A stretch of DNA of 64,000 nucleotides from Arthrobacter sp. 35W (GTDB taxonomy: Bacteria > Actinomycetota > Actinomycetes > Actinomycetales > Micrococcaceae): positions 1 to 64,000 of the forward strand of contig NZ_KI519455.1 in the NCBI RefSeq assembly GCF_000482545.1. Reading direction: 5' to 3'. Shown in pieces: positions 8,677 to 16,405 of the stretch. Each line of letters opens with the position of its first letter. Within the stretch, counting starts at the first letter, position 1. Below the pieces are notes generated by a model. It was given only the letters and a program-made list of their open reading frames with translations, did no database searches and was not told the origin of the DNA. The position numbers and the translations under genes were made by a program.

Positions 8677-9156
8677 CTAGGGCGCCAACATATCGGCCGT
8701 AAACGCCGGATCCTGGGACCACAGATCCAGCCAGATCTGGTCCGGCGAGGAGTCATCCGCGGCCGACACACTGACCAAGACGCGGGTTTCGCTTGCACCG
8801 GCGGGCACGGCCACGCTTAGCTCGGCATCTCCGATATGGATGGTCCCGCTTGGCGTCAGCAATGTTCCTTCGTAGACCAACTGTCGCTCCGGATGCACAT
8901 CAACCGGCCCGTGATGGAATGCCGCACTGACGGATCCTTCGGCAAGATCTGGGTCGCCGTCGTCGTCGGAATCGTCATTCAGATCGTCGTCAATGTCCTG
9001 GGCATGGCGGATAAGGATAACCAGACCGGTTTCATTCGCCGAAACCACCCTGCCTGGCTCAATATCCGGCAGTTCGCCAGTGGCTGAGTTGTCGGTGACC
9101 ACCACGATGCCCCAATTCCACGGGCGGGCCAGCGACGTCGTCATGATCGGCTGCAC
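8677..9156 (-). CDS. Acidic hypothetical protein
   Basis: This 159-residue protein is not recognised. It has no signal peptide or membrane helix. The N-terminal segment RPWNWGIVVVTDN looks like the start of a small beta-rich domain. A very acidic stretch follows (DIDDDLNDDSDDDGDPD, about residues 54-70), then a beta-rich half with LLTPSGTIHIGDAELSVAVP. GTG at 9156 has GGGG 5 bases upstream. It lies 45 bp downstream of the HNH nuclease gene on the same strand. An immunity or regulatory partner role is possible but purely contextual. Confidence 0.6.
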   Translation of the reverse strand: MQPIMTTSLARPWNWGIVVVTDNSATGELPDIEPGRVVSANETGLVILIRHAQDIDDDLNDDSDDDGDPDLAEGSVSAAFHHGPVDVHPERQLVYEGTLLTPSGTIHIGDAELSVAVPAGASETRVLVSVSAADDSSPDQIWLDLWSQDPAFTADMLAP

Positions 9157-9201
9157 GGAGCCCCACTTCCACGAGATGATGAGTAATTGTCCAACCCGAC
9201 T

Positions 9202-10098
9202 CTAAACGGCCAGCATCAACCGTGAATTCTCGGCAAAGTTCTCCGCCGTGTGGTCATTGAAGGCGCTGCAGAGATGGCCCACCAGCACGTCCACGGCATC
9301 TTGGATGCGCTTGGTCTCCGCCGGCTGCCCGGCATGGATCCGGCCATCCTCCCCCACGATGATGTAGCCCCACTCATAGAGGGCATCGCATCCCAGCGCA
9401 CAGATGAGCATCGCGGACCGCTCGTGGTCCATGCGCTCCTCCTCGGTGCACTTGCCGCGAGGCTTGATATGGCCGGCGATCAGCAGCCGGGCCGGCAGGT
9501 CCTCCCCGCAGATGGAGCACGGTGCGTTCTGGCGGCCGCGCAGCAGGTGCTTGCGCAGATGTGCCTGCTCAACGCGGATGGTGGTCATGCCCGGATCGTC
9601 CTCTTCAACTCCCCACACATCCCCCGGCAGCCCGCGCAGGCTGCCCGCGGAGGACAGCGGCGCGCTCACGCCCGCCTCGGCCAGCAAGGCCTTGCCCTCC
9701 TCGTCGGAGAGGGGCGTCAGGTAGCGGTGCTGGGGCTTCCCGGCTTCGTTGAAGGGCCCGTTATGTTCACCGGAGGCCGTCAACGCGGCGGCACGGTCGC
9801 GGTGGATCTGCAGTCCCGTGGCGATGGAATAGACCCGCACCAGCCAGCCCTTGTTGCTCTCGCCCTCCTGCTGCTCATAGCCGGAGGGCCGTTCAAAGTC
9901 CTGCCATTCCTCGGCGACGACGCTGACGGCGCGGACATAGGGGCCGAAGTAGTGGAAGACGATGTCCCCCTGCTTCATCTCCTTCAGGGAGGCTCTGTCA
10001 TCGGGCAGCGAGCCATCCGCTTCGGGGCAGCTCCACAGCGTGCCCTCCTCGATCGCAGTCTCGTAGTTTCGGCCCTGGCTGGCCCACCAATAGCGCAT
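9202..10098 (-). CDS. EVE-like domain fused to HNH endonuclease
   Basis: This 298-residue protein has two parts. Residues 1 to about 150 (RYWWASQGRNYETAIEEGTLW...GDIVFHYFGPYVRAVSVV) have the layout of EVE/PUA-like domains that recognise modified bases. The C-terminal part (about 200-275) is an HNH nuclease with CSIC, AGHIKPRGKC and a following MLICALGCDALYEWGYI segment. Such fusions are proposed to cut DNA carrying modified cytosine, as type IV-like restriction. The ATG at 10098 gives the full domain. It lies 134 bp downstream of umuD on the same strand, so SOS read-through is conceivable. Confidence 0.8.
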   Translation of the reverse strand: MRYWWASQGRNYETAIEEGTLWSCPEADGSLPDDRASLKEMKQGDIVFHYFGPYVRAVSVVAEEWQDFERPSGYEQQEGESNKGWLVRVYSIATGLQIHRDRAAALTASGEHNGPFNEAGKPQHRYLTPLSDEEGKALLAEAGVSAPLSSAGSLRGLPGDVWGVEEDDPGMTTIRVEQAHLRKHLLRGRQNAPCSICGEDLPARLLIAGHIKPRGKCTEEERMDHERSAMLICALGCDALYEWGYIIVGEDGRIHAGQPAETKRIQDAVDVLVGHLCSAFNDHTAENFAENSRLMLAV

Positions 10099-10232
10099 CC
10101 CCAGACTCCTTGCCTCGGATCGGTCCGTCTCCGTCGAGCTTCCACCCTAACCCCGGACCGGGACGCCGGGCAGGCGCAACGGGGATCGTTGTGGCCGGAA
10201 TTCCGCGCCGTTCCACGGCAGCGGCGGACTTG

Positions 10233-10667
10233 CTACAACCGGTGCAGGCAGCGTGTCGCGACGCCCCAGATGACCAGCTCGGACAGGTCCGGCACCAGGA
10301 TTTCCGGGGCCGGGGCGCCGTCGCCGCTTTCCGATTCCAGGGTGGCCCCGCCGTCGGAGATGCGCAGGCGGCGGACCACCAGGTCGCCGTCGAGCACCGC
10401 CACCACCACCGATCCATCCCGGGGCGGCACGGAGCGGTCGACGATGATCTCATCACCGTCGCTGATCCCGGCGCCCTCCATGGAGCTGCCGGCCACGCGC
10501 ATGATGAAGGTGCAGGTCCTGTCGCGGATCAGATGCCGGTTGAGGTCGATCCCGCCGTCAAAATAGTCCCGGGCCGGGGAGGCAAAACCCCGCGGTTCGA
10601 CGTCGACGGCGGGAGGCTGGGCGGACCGTGGTGCAGGCAGATCCATTCCAAACACCGCAGCCACCAC
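10233..10667 (-). CDS. umuD: UmuD-like S24 family protein with Lys replaced by Arg
   Basis: The 144-residue protein aligns by eye with E. coli UmuD: RGFASPARDYFDGGIDLN corresponds to the region of the C24-G25 cleavage site, and RVAGSSMEGAGISDGDEIIVD carries the nucleophile (S62). The catalytic Lys97 of E. coli falls on R99 (DLVVRRL), and the scissile C-G pair is R26-G27. Classic RecA-assisted self-cleavage therefore looks unlikely. It should pair with UmuC. The start is uncertain: GTG 10667 begins almost at the LexA box, which implies a leaderless message, and ATG 10646 is the alternative. Confidence 0.85.
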   Translation of the reverse strand: MVAAVFGMDLPAPRSAQPPAVDVEPRGFASPARDYFDGGIDLNRHLIRDRTCTFIMRVAGSSMEGAGISDGDEIIVDRSVPPRDGSVVVAVLDGDLVVRRLRISDGGATLESESGDGAPAPEILVPDLSELVIWGVATRCLHRL

Positions 10668-10668
10668 C

Positions 10669-10684
10669 TAGAACAAAGGTTCGA
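10669..10684 (-). promoter_or_regulatory. LexA (SOS) box upstream of umuD
   Basis: On the minus strand the site reads TCGAACCTTTGTTCTA, one base from the consensus TCGAAC-N4-GTTCGA. It ends 2 bp before the GTG start. About 40 bp including both flanks is almost the same as the umuC promoter at 3387-3402, so the two were probably copied from one ancestral promoter or are strongly constrained. Confidence 0.88.
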
Positions 10685-10731
10685 ATGGTTCATGGTAGCA
10701 CCGCGAAAAACCGGCCGCCGGGGACCGGGCG

Positions 10732-11157
10732 TCAGCCGTGGCGCAGGGCGATGCGGGTCTGGGTTTGGGCGGCTCCGCCGTCGTGCTTGAGCCGGTGCAG
10801 GAATCCGTCCAGTTCCAAGGGATTGCGCACGCGCACATGCAGCAGATAGTCGTAGGGGCCCGTCACGTGCACCGCGTCGCGCACCTGCGCCAGCGGCTTC
10901 AGATAGGCCAGAAAGGCGTCGCCGCCGGTGGACTCGCGCAGCCTCACATCGATGAACACCTCCAAGCCCTCCGCCGGGCGCTCAAGGTCGTCGGCCAGGC
11001 GCACCGTGTAGCCGGCAATGATGCCATCCTCCTCCAACCTGCGCACACGGGCGGCGGCGGCATTGGCACTCAACCCCACGCCGCGCCCCAAGGCACTGAA
11101 GGAAGCTCTGCCGTTGTCACCCAAAAGCCGCAGCAATCCACTGTCAATGGCATCCAT
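10732..11157 (-). CDS. Lrp/AsnC-family transcriptional regulator
   Basis: This 141-residue regulator starts MDAIDSGLLRLLGDNGRASF, the usual start of the Lrp winged helix (about residues 1-55). A RAM-like effector domain follows, with FIDVRLRE and VTGPYDYLLHVRV. ATG at 11157 is chosen over upstream starts because the family always begins at this helix. It is divergent from a LysE-type exporter 68 bp away, a classic pairing in which the regulator activates the exporter when an amino acid builds up. Confidence 0.88.
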   Translation of the reverse strand: MDAIDSGLLRLLGDNGRASFSALGRGVGLSANAAAARVRRLEEDGIIAGYTVRLADDLERPAEGLEVFIDVRLRESTGGDAFLAYLKPLAQVRDAVHVTGPYDYLLHVRVRNPLELDGFLHRLKHDGGAAQTQTRIALRHG

Positions 11158-11225
11158 ACGGCGATCGTAACGGTTTGGCAGAGCTTTTGTCAGCGAGCGC
11201 AGGAGCCGAATGTACGCTCGGTTCC

Positions 11226-11849
11226 ATGACACTATCCGCATCCCTTCTGGCCGGCCTGGCCGCCGGGCTCGGCGTCGCCCTGCCGCTGGGCGCGGTGGGC
11301 ATCCTGATTGTCACCCAGGGTGTGGCCGGCGGGTTCAGGTCCGGGGCCGCTGCGGCGGGCGGGGTGGCGCTGGTCGATCTGGTGTACTGCGTGGCCGCGC
11401 TGGCCTTCGGGGCCGCCCTGGCCCCAGCCGTTGCTGCCGCCGGGCGCTGGCCGGGCGCCGCGGCGGGCGTCCTCCTCATTGCCCTCGCCGTGCGGGGGCT
11501 GGCGAAGCTTCGATCGGCCGACGGCGCCGCCGCGCCGGCGGTGCGGGGCGGTCCAGTGCGGGTGTTCGCCACGTTCACCGGGCTCACGGCGCTCAACCCC
11601 GCCACGGTGCTGTACTTTCTGGCACTCGCCACGGTGCTGGGAGCGGGCGGCTGGACGTGGGGCTCGGCGGCTGCCTTTGCCATCGGCGTGGGCACCGCCT
11701 CGCTGGGCTGGCAGCTGGTCCTCGCCGGCACCGGGTCCCTGGCCGGCCGGTGGATCACCGTCCGAGGCCGGCGCTGGCTCGGCATTGCCGGGTACGGCAT
11801 GGTCACCCTCATGGGGCTCGCCGCCCTGGCCGTGGCGGCGTCCGGATAA
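11226..11849 (+). CDS. LysE-family amino-acid exporter
   Basis: This 207-residue membrane protein has about six hydrophobic helices. It has a near N-terminal GVALPLGAVGILIVTQGVAGGFRSG segment (pattern G-P-x-G-P/A...GG), typical of the LysE/RhtB superfamily, and TALNPATVLYFL mid-protein, where the N-P pair is diagnostic. It would export a basic or other amino acid. ATG at 11226 puts the first helix at the N-terminus. It is divergent from the Lrp-type regulator gene that probably controls it. Confidence 0.85.
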   Translation: MTLSASLLAGLAAGLGVALPLGAVGILIVTQGVAGGFRSGAAAAGGVALVDLVYCVAALAFGAALAPAVAAAGRWPGAAAGVLLIALAVRGLAKLRSADGAAAPAVRGGPVRVFATFTGLTALNPATVLYFLALATVLGAGGWTWGSAAAFAIGVGTASLGWQLVLAGTGSLAGRWITVRGRRWLGIAGYGMVTLMGLAALAVAASG

Positions 11850-11882
11850 GCGGCAGGACAGGCGCGGCCGCAGAGGGAAACG

Positions 11883-12581
11883 CTAGGCGGTCAGGCCCAG
11901 CTGGCTCATCCGTTTGGAATGGTTGCGGGTCAGCGCGGACATCAGCGCCGGGACCGCCGTCGCCGGAATGGCCTCCTGGGGCAGCAACCCCATCAGGAAG
12001 CTGTGTTCGCGGCCCACCCGCTGCGCCTGGGTCAGGGCCTCGCCCACCAGCCGGCGGCCCCACAGGGCCAGCCGGGAGGAGAGCCGCGGATCCTCGGCCA
12101 ACATCAATTTCAGGCGGGACTGCAGCAGCGCCGAGGATTCCTCCGGGGTGCGCACGGCCTCAATGACGGCGCTCGTCTCGGCATCCAGGAACGTGCTGAT
12201 GGACTGGTAGAAGTCCCCGGAGATCGCGTCCACCACATAGGCCTTCATCAGGGACTCATACCAATCCGCCGGACGGGTGCGGTCATGGAAGGCATCGATG
12301 GAGGCCTGGAAGGGGCGCATGGCCAGCTCCGGGTCCAGGCCCATGGCCGACAGCCGGGCGCTGACCACCTCGAAGTGCTCAAATTCGCGCACCGCCATGG
12401 CACCCAGCGTGGCCCGGTCGTGCAGCGTTGGTGAGTACCGTGCGTCGGAGGAAAGGCGTTCAAAGGAGGACAACTCGCCGTAGGCCATAACGCCCAGCAG
12501 GTCCACCACAAATTTGTCGTACCGTGCCGTGAACTCGCCCGATGACAGGACGGGGGCCGATTCGCCCTGGGGAATGCTCAT
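11883..12581 (-). CDS. Ferritin-like protein related to tRNA hydroxylase MiaE
   Basis: This 232-residue, mainly helical protein has the di-iron ferritin-like pattern, including E and ExxH in VREFEHFEV (about residues 64-72) and a second set around DAISGDFYQSI. It belongs to the actinobacterial MiaE_2-like group; real hydroxylation of ms2i6A in tRNA is unproven for that group. It is divergent from the RNB ribonuclease gene, with 52 bp between the starts, so the two could be co-regulated. Confidence 0.75.
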   Translation of the reverse strand: MSIPQGESAPVLSSGEFTARYDKFVVDLLGVMAYGELSSFERLSSDARYSPTLHDRATLGAMAVREFEHFEVVSARLSAMGLDPELAMRPFQASIDAFHDRTRPADWYESLMKAYVVDAISGDFYQSISTFLDAETSAVIEAVRTPEESSALLQSRLKLMLAEDPRLSSRLALWGRRLVGEALTQAQRVGREHSFLMGLLPQEAIPATAVPALMSALTRNHSKRMSQLGLTA

Positions 12582-12633
12582 GGTTCTAGGTTAGCCCGGG
12601 CTCCACCGCATTGCGGCGTGCATCACTTACGCT

Positions 12634-14244
12634 ATGAGCGTGCCCTACACACACATTGGCGTGCATGACAATGCAGCACAGCAGCAGCTCTCCTCGGCCC
12701 TTCAGGCCCTGAAGACGGAGTTCAAGCTGCCCGGCGAGTTCCCCGCGGAGGTGCTGGCCGAGCTGGAGCGCTCGATTGCCGCACACCAATTGCCGGATCT
12801 GGACCTCACGGCACTGCCGTTCCTGACCATCGATCCGCCGTCGTCGCTGGATCTGGACCAGGCCATGCACCTGGAACGGACCGACGGCGGCTACCTGGTC
12901 CGCTACGCCATCGCCGATGTGCCGGCCTTTGTGCCGCCCGGCGGCGCGCTGGATGCCGAGACACGGCTGCGCGGCCAGACGTACTACACCCCGGACGGGC
13001 GGGTTCCGCTCCACCCGGCGCCCATGAGCGAGGATGCGGCCAGCCTCTTCGCCAACCAGGACCGCGCGGCCTATGTCTGGGACATCGGGCTGGATGCCGA
13101 CGGCGCCCACACCACCACACTGGTCCGGCGCGCCCGGATCCGCAGCATCGCCAAGCTGGGCTACGAGCAGGCCCAGAAACTGCTCGACGACGGCGCAGCG
13201 CCCACTGCACCTGTGGGCCCCGGCGCCGCGGCGGAGGACGACGTTCGCGCAGAGGACGACGTTCCCGCGGAGGACGACGCCGCCACCCGCCTGAGCCATC
13301 CCACCGGCGCCGTGCTCGACCAGGTCCGCGCCACGTTGGAGCTGCTGCGCGAGATCGGCCTGTTGCGGATTGAACGCGAACGCGAACGCGGCGGCGCCAG
13401 CCTGAATGTGCCCCAGCAGGAGGTCGAATTCGTCGACGGCCGCTACCGGCTGGTCTTCCGCCCGGCCCTGCCCATCGAGGACTGGAACGCCCAGATCTCC
13501 CTGCTGACCGGCATGGCGGCGGCCACCCTGATGCTCAAGGGCAAGGTGGGCATTCTGCGCACCATGCCCGAGCCGGATGCGGGTTCCATCGCCCACTACC
13601 GGCGCCAGAGCGTGGCCCTGGGCAAGCCCTGGCCGGCGGACATGCCCTACGGGGAGTTCCTGCGCACCTTGGATACATCGGACCCCAAGCAGCTGGCGCT
13701 GATGCACGCTGCCCGCTCGCTGTTCCGCGGCGCCGGCTACACCCCCTTCGACGGGGAGGTGCCGGCGAAAACCATCCAGGCCGCCGTCGCCCACGAATAC
13801 GCCCACACCACCGCTCCCCTGCGCCGGCTGGTGGACCGCTTTGTGCTGGTCATCTGCGCCGCCCTGTGCGCCGGCGAAGAGGTGCCGCAATGGGCCCGGG
13901 ACGCCCTTCCCTCGCTGCCGGGGATCATGATGGCCTCCGACCAACTGGCCAACAAGGTGGACCGCGCCGCCGTGGACACGGTGGAGGCGGCCATCCTGAG
14001 CAGCTATGTGGGCCGCGAGTTCGACGCCGTCGTGCTCTCCGGACCCCGCCCCAACGGCAATGGGAACGGCAATGGGAACGGCAATGGCCACAAGGCCGAC
14101 GCCGGCCCGGTGAGCAGCATCCAGATCCGCGAACCAGCCGTCGACGCCGACTGCCAAGGGGCCCTGGAGCCCGGCACCACCGTGCGCGTGAAACTCCTGC
14201 AGGCGGACATCGCCACGCGGACGGTGCTCTTTACAACCCTCTAG
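12634..14244 (+). CDS. RNB-domain 3'-5' exoribonuclease (RNase II type)
   Basis: This 536-residue enzyme degrades single-stranded RNA. The RNB core starts at about residue 50, with FLTIDPPSSLDLDQAMHLE carrying the Mg-binding aspartates, and includes YYTPDGRVPLHP and TTAPLRRLVDRFVL near the end. No clear cold-shock or S1 domain precedes the core, as in the short actinobacterial form. Two low-complexity inserts are visible: acidic EDD repeats at about residues 204-214 and Asn-Gly repeats at about 474-485. ATG at 12634 is the natural start. Confidence 0.85.
   Translation: MSVPYTHIGVHDNAAQQQLSSALQALKTEFKLPGEFPAEVLAELERSIAAHQLPDLDLTALPFLTIDPPSSLDLDQAMHLERTDGGYLVRYAIADVPAFVPPGGALDAETRLRGQTYYTPDGRVPLHPAPMSEDAASLFANQDRAAYVWDIGLDADGAHTTTLVRRARIRSIAKLGYEQAQKLLDDGAAPTAPVGPGAAAEDDVRAEDDVPAEDDAATRLSHPTGAVLDQVRATLELLREIGLLRIERERERGGASLNVPQQEVEFVDGRYRLVFRPALPIEDWNAQISLLTGMAAATLMLKGKVGILRTMPEPDAGSIAHYRRQSVALGKPWPADMPYGEFLRTLDTSDPKQLALMHAARSLFRGAGYTPFDGEVPAKTIQAAVAHEYAHTTAPLRRLVDRFVLVICAALCAGEEVPQWARDALPSLPGIMMASDQLANKVDRAAVDTVEAAILSSYVGREFDAVVLSGPRPNGNGNGNGNGNGHKADAGPVSSIQIREPAVDADCQGALEPGTTVRVKLLQADIATRTVLFTTL
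14053..14088 (+). repeat. 12-bp tandem repeat inside the RNB gene
   Basis: Three copies of AACGGCAATGGG (the last base differs in copy 3) encode an Asn-Gly repeat. As a 12-bp multiple, copy-number change would keep frame. The site is a likely source of strain-to-strain length variation. Confidence 0.85.
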
Positions 14245-14402
14245 CGGCGTGGAATTGGTGCCACCGGCTAGACTTGGCTCTGTAGACATGGATGCCCGGT
14301 CGTTGATTGATCCTTTACCCACTCAACAAGCCCGCCCATACGCGCTTCTTATGTGCCCTCTTGCGACGCTGGGGCCGCAACCGGTTCGGTTGACGGCACC
14401 CA

Positions 14403-14433
14403 ATCGCGGGGCATGCATGTGTTAGCCCGCGAT
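14403..14433. other. Stem-loop in the helicase leader
   Basis: 8-bp arms (ATCGCGGG / CCCGCGAT) enclose a 15-nt loop within the 299-nt gap 14245-14543 before the DEAD-box helicase. RNA helicase genes often have long structured leaders that sense cold or autoregulate. The rest of the gap shows no gene or known riboswitch fold that I recognise. Confidence 0.45.
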
Positions 14434-14543
14434 CGGCTTCCCAAAGGATGTGCCGCCTTGGCTGGCTCCGTCACCGCCCACTGGGCCGGTGGCGTAGAGC
14501 CCAAAGATGCGGCACCTGTATAGACGAATTGAACGGTAAGCAT

Positions 14544-16385
14544 TTGAACACTGAGAATGAGACCCACCTGCACGCGGACAACAGCGACGAGGAACTCACG
14601 GTTGAGGCCACGCTGACCACCACGGAGGAACCGCACCACGAGGTTGCTGCCACGTTTGCGGACTTCAACGTCCGTGCGGACATCGTCGAGTCGCTGGCCG
14701 AGGCCGGCATCACGCACCCGTTCCCGATCCAGGCCATGACCCTGCCGATCGCCCTCGCCGGCCACGACATCATCGGCCAGGCCAAGACGGGCACCGGCAA
14801 GACCCTCGGCTTCGGCATCCCCGCGCTGCAGCGCGTGGTGGGCCCGAAGGACGCCGGCTTTGACAAGCTGACGGTCCCCGGCGCCCCGCAGGCCATGGTC
14901 ATCGTCCCGACGCGCGAGCTCGCCGTCCAGGTGGCCAGCGACCTCGAGGTGGCCTCCCGCCACCGCGGCGCCCGCATCGCCACCATCTACGGCGGCCGTG
15001 CCTACGAGCCCCAGATCGAGGCCCTGCAAAAGGGCGTCGAGGTCATTGTCGGCACCCCCGGCCGCCTGATCGACCTCTACAAGCAGAAGCACCTGAACCT
15101 GGCCAACGTCCGCATCGTCATCCTTGACGAGGCCGACGAGATGCTGGACCTGGGCTTCCTGCCCGACGTCGAGACCCTGATCGCCGGCACCCCCGCCGTG
15201 CGCCAGACGCTGCTGTTCTCCGCCACGATGCCCGGCCCGGTGGTGGCCATGGCCCGCCGCTACATGACGCAGCCCACCCACATCCGCGCCGCCGATCCGG
15301 ACGACGAGGGTCTGACCAAGCGCGACATCCGCCAGCTGATCTACCGCGCCCACAACCTGGACAAGATCGAAGTTGTCGCCCGCATCCTGCAGGCCCGCGG
15401 CCGCGGCCGCAGCATCATCTTCACCAAGACCAAGCGCACCGCCGCCAAGGTGGCCGAGGAGCTGGTGGACCGCGGGTTCGCCGCCGCGGCCATCCACGGC
15501 GACCTGGGCCAGGGCGCCCGCGAGCAGGCCCTGCGTGCCTTCCGCAACAACAAGGTTGACGTGCTGGTTGCCACCGACGTCGCCGCCCGCGGCATCGACG
15601 TCGACGACGTCACCCACGTGATCAACTACCAGTGCGTTGAAGACGAGAAGATCTACCTGCACCGCGTGGGCCGCACCGGCCGTGCCGGCAACAAGGGCAC
15701 CGCCGTGACCTTCGTGGACTGGGACGACATGCCGCGCTGGGCCCTGGTGAACAAGGCTCTGGGCCTGAGCGTTCCCGAACCCATCGAGACCTACTCCTCC
15801 TCCCCGCACCTGTACGAGGACCTGGACATTCCCGAGGGCACCAAGGGCCGCCTGCCGCGCAACAAGCGCACGCACGCCGGCATCGACGCCGAGGTCCTGG
15901 AGGACCTGGGCGAGACCGGCAAGCGCAACGCCTCCTCCGGTGCACGCGACGGCGGCCGCGGCACCGGCGGCCGCGATGGTGGCCGCAGCTCCGGCGGCCG
16001 CGATGGCGGACGCAGCTCCGGCGGCCGCGATGGCGGACGCAGCTCCGGCGGCCGCGATGGCGGACGCACCAGCACCGAGCGCGAGGACCGCAGCGGCACC
16101 GAGGGTGAAACCCGCAGCGCCACGGCACTGGACGGCCGCTTCACCCAGAGCCCCGAGCGCGGCCCGGAGCGCGAGGGCGGCAGCCGCCGTCGTCGTCCGG
16201 CCACCGTTCCCGGCGCATCCGCCGACAAGGGCGCCAACGGCGCCGAGTCCAAGGGCAACGGCCCGGCCTCGGGCGACGCCGGCAGCAGCGAAGGTGCCTC
16301 GGCACGTCCGCGCCGCAACCGCAGCCGCACCCGCCGCCGCAATGGCGAGGTTGTTGGCTCGTCCGACGCTCCGGCCGCCGAGTAG
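14544..16385 (+). CDS. DEAD-box ATP-dependent RNA helicase
   Basis: This is a 613-residue helicase with all core motifs: FADF Q-motif region, AKTGTGKT (motif I), PTRELA, VILDEADEML (DEAD), SAT, and HRVGRTGRAG (VI). After the core is an Arg/Gly-rich tail with four GGRDGGR[ST]S repeats and basic clusters (SRRRRP, RPRRNRSRTRRRN), suited to non-specific RNA binding in ribosome assembly or cold adaptation. No ATG fits the core closely. TTG at 14544 gives MNTENETH, the most family-like N-terminus; TTG 14529 and ATG 14448 are alternatives. The methyltransferase gene follows after 20 bp. Confidence 0.9.
   Translation: MNTENETHLHADNSDEELTVEATLTTTEEPHHEVAATFADFNVRADIVESLAEAGITHPFPIQAMTLPIALAGHDIIGQAKTGTGKTLGFGIPALQRVVGPKDAGFDKLTVPGAPQAMVIVPTRELAVQVASDLEVASRHRGARIATIYGGRAYEPQIEALQKGVEVIVGTPGRLIDLYKQKHLNLANVRIVILDEADEMLDLGFLPDVETLIAGTPAVRQTLLFSATMPGPVVAMARRYMTQPTHIRAADPDDEGLTKRDIRQLIYRAHNLDKIEVVARILQARGRGRSIIFTKTKRTAAKVAEELVDRGFAAAAIHGDLGQGAREQALRAFRNNKVDVLVATDVAARGIDVDDVTHVINYQCVEDEKIYLHRVGRTGRAGNKGTAVTFVDWDDMPRWALVNKALGLSVPEPIETYSSSPHLYEDLDIPEGTKGRLPRNKRTHAGIDAEVLEDLGETGKRNASSGARDGGRGTGGRDGGRSSGGRDGGRSSGGRDGGRSSGGRDGGRTSTEREDRSGTEGETRSATALDGRFTQSPERGPEREGGSRRRRPATVPGASADKGANGAESKGNGPASGDAGSSEGASARPRRNRSRTRRRNGEVVGSSDAPAAE
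15966..16073 (+). repeat. 27-bp tandem repeat (4 copies) in helicase tail
   Basis: Four in-frame 27-bp units encode GGRDGGRSS three times and GGRDGGRTS once. Units 2 and 3 are identical in DNA, which points to recent slippage or recombination. It forms an RGG-like RNA-binding tail whose length may vary between strains. Confidence 0.9.
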
Positions 16386-16405
16386 TACAGGCTGCCGATT
16401 CCTTC

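Noticed and set aside
15966-16073. CRISPR-like regular repeats
   Set aside because: The 27-bp units are contiguous, have no spacers and are in frame inside the helicase gene; they encode an RGG-like tail.
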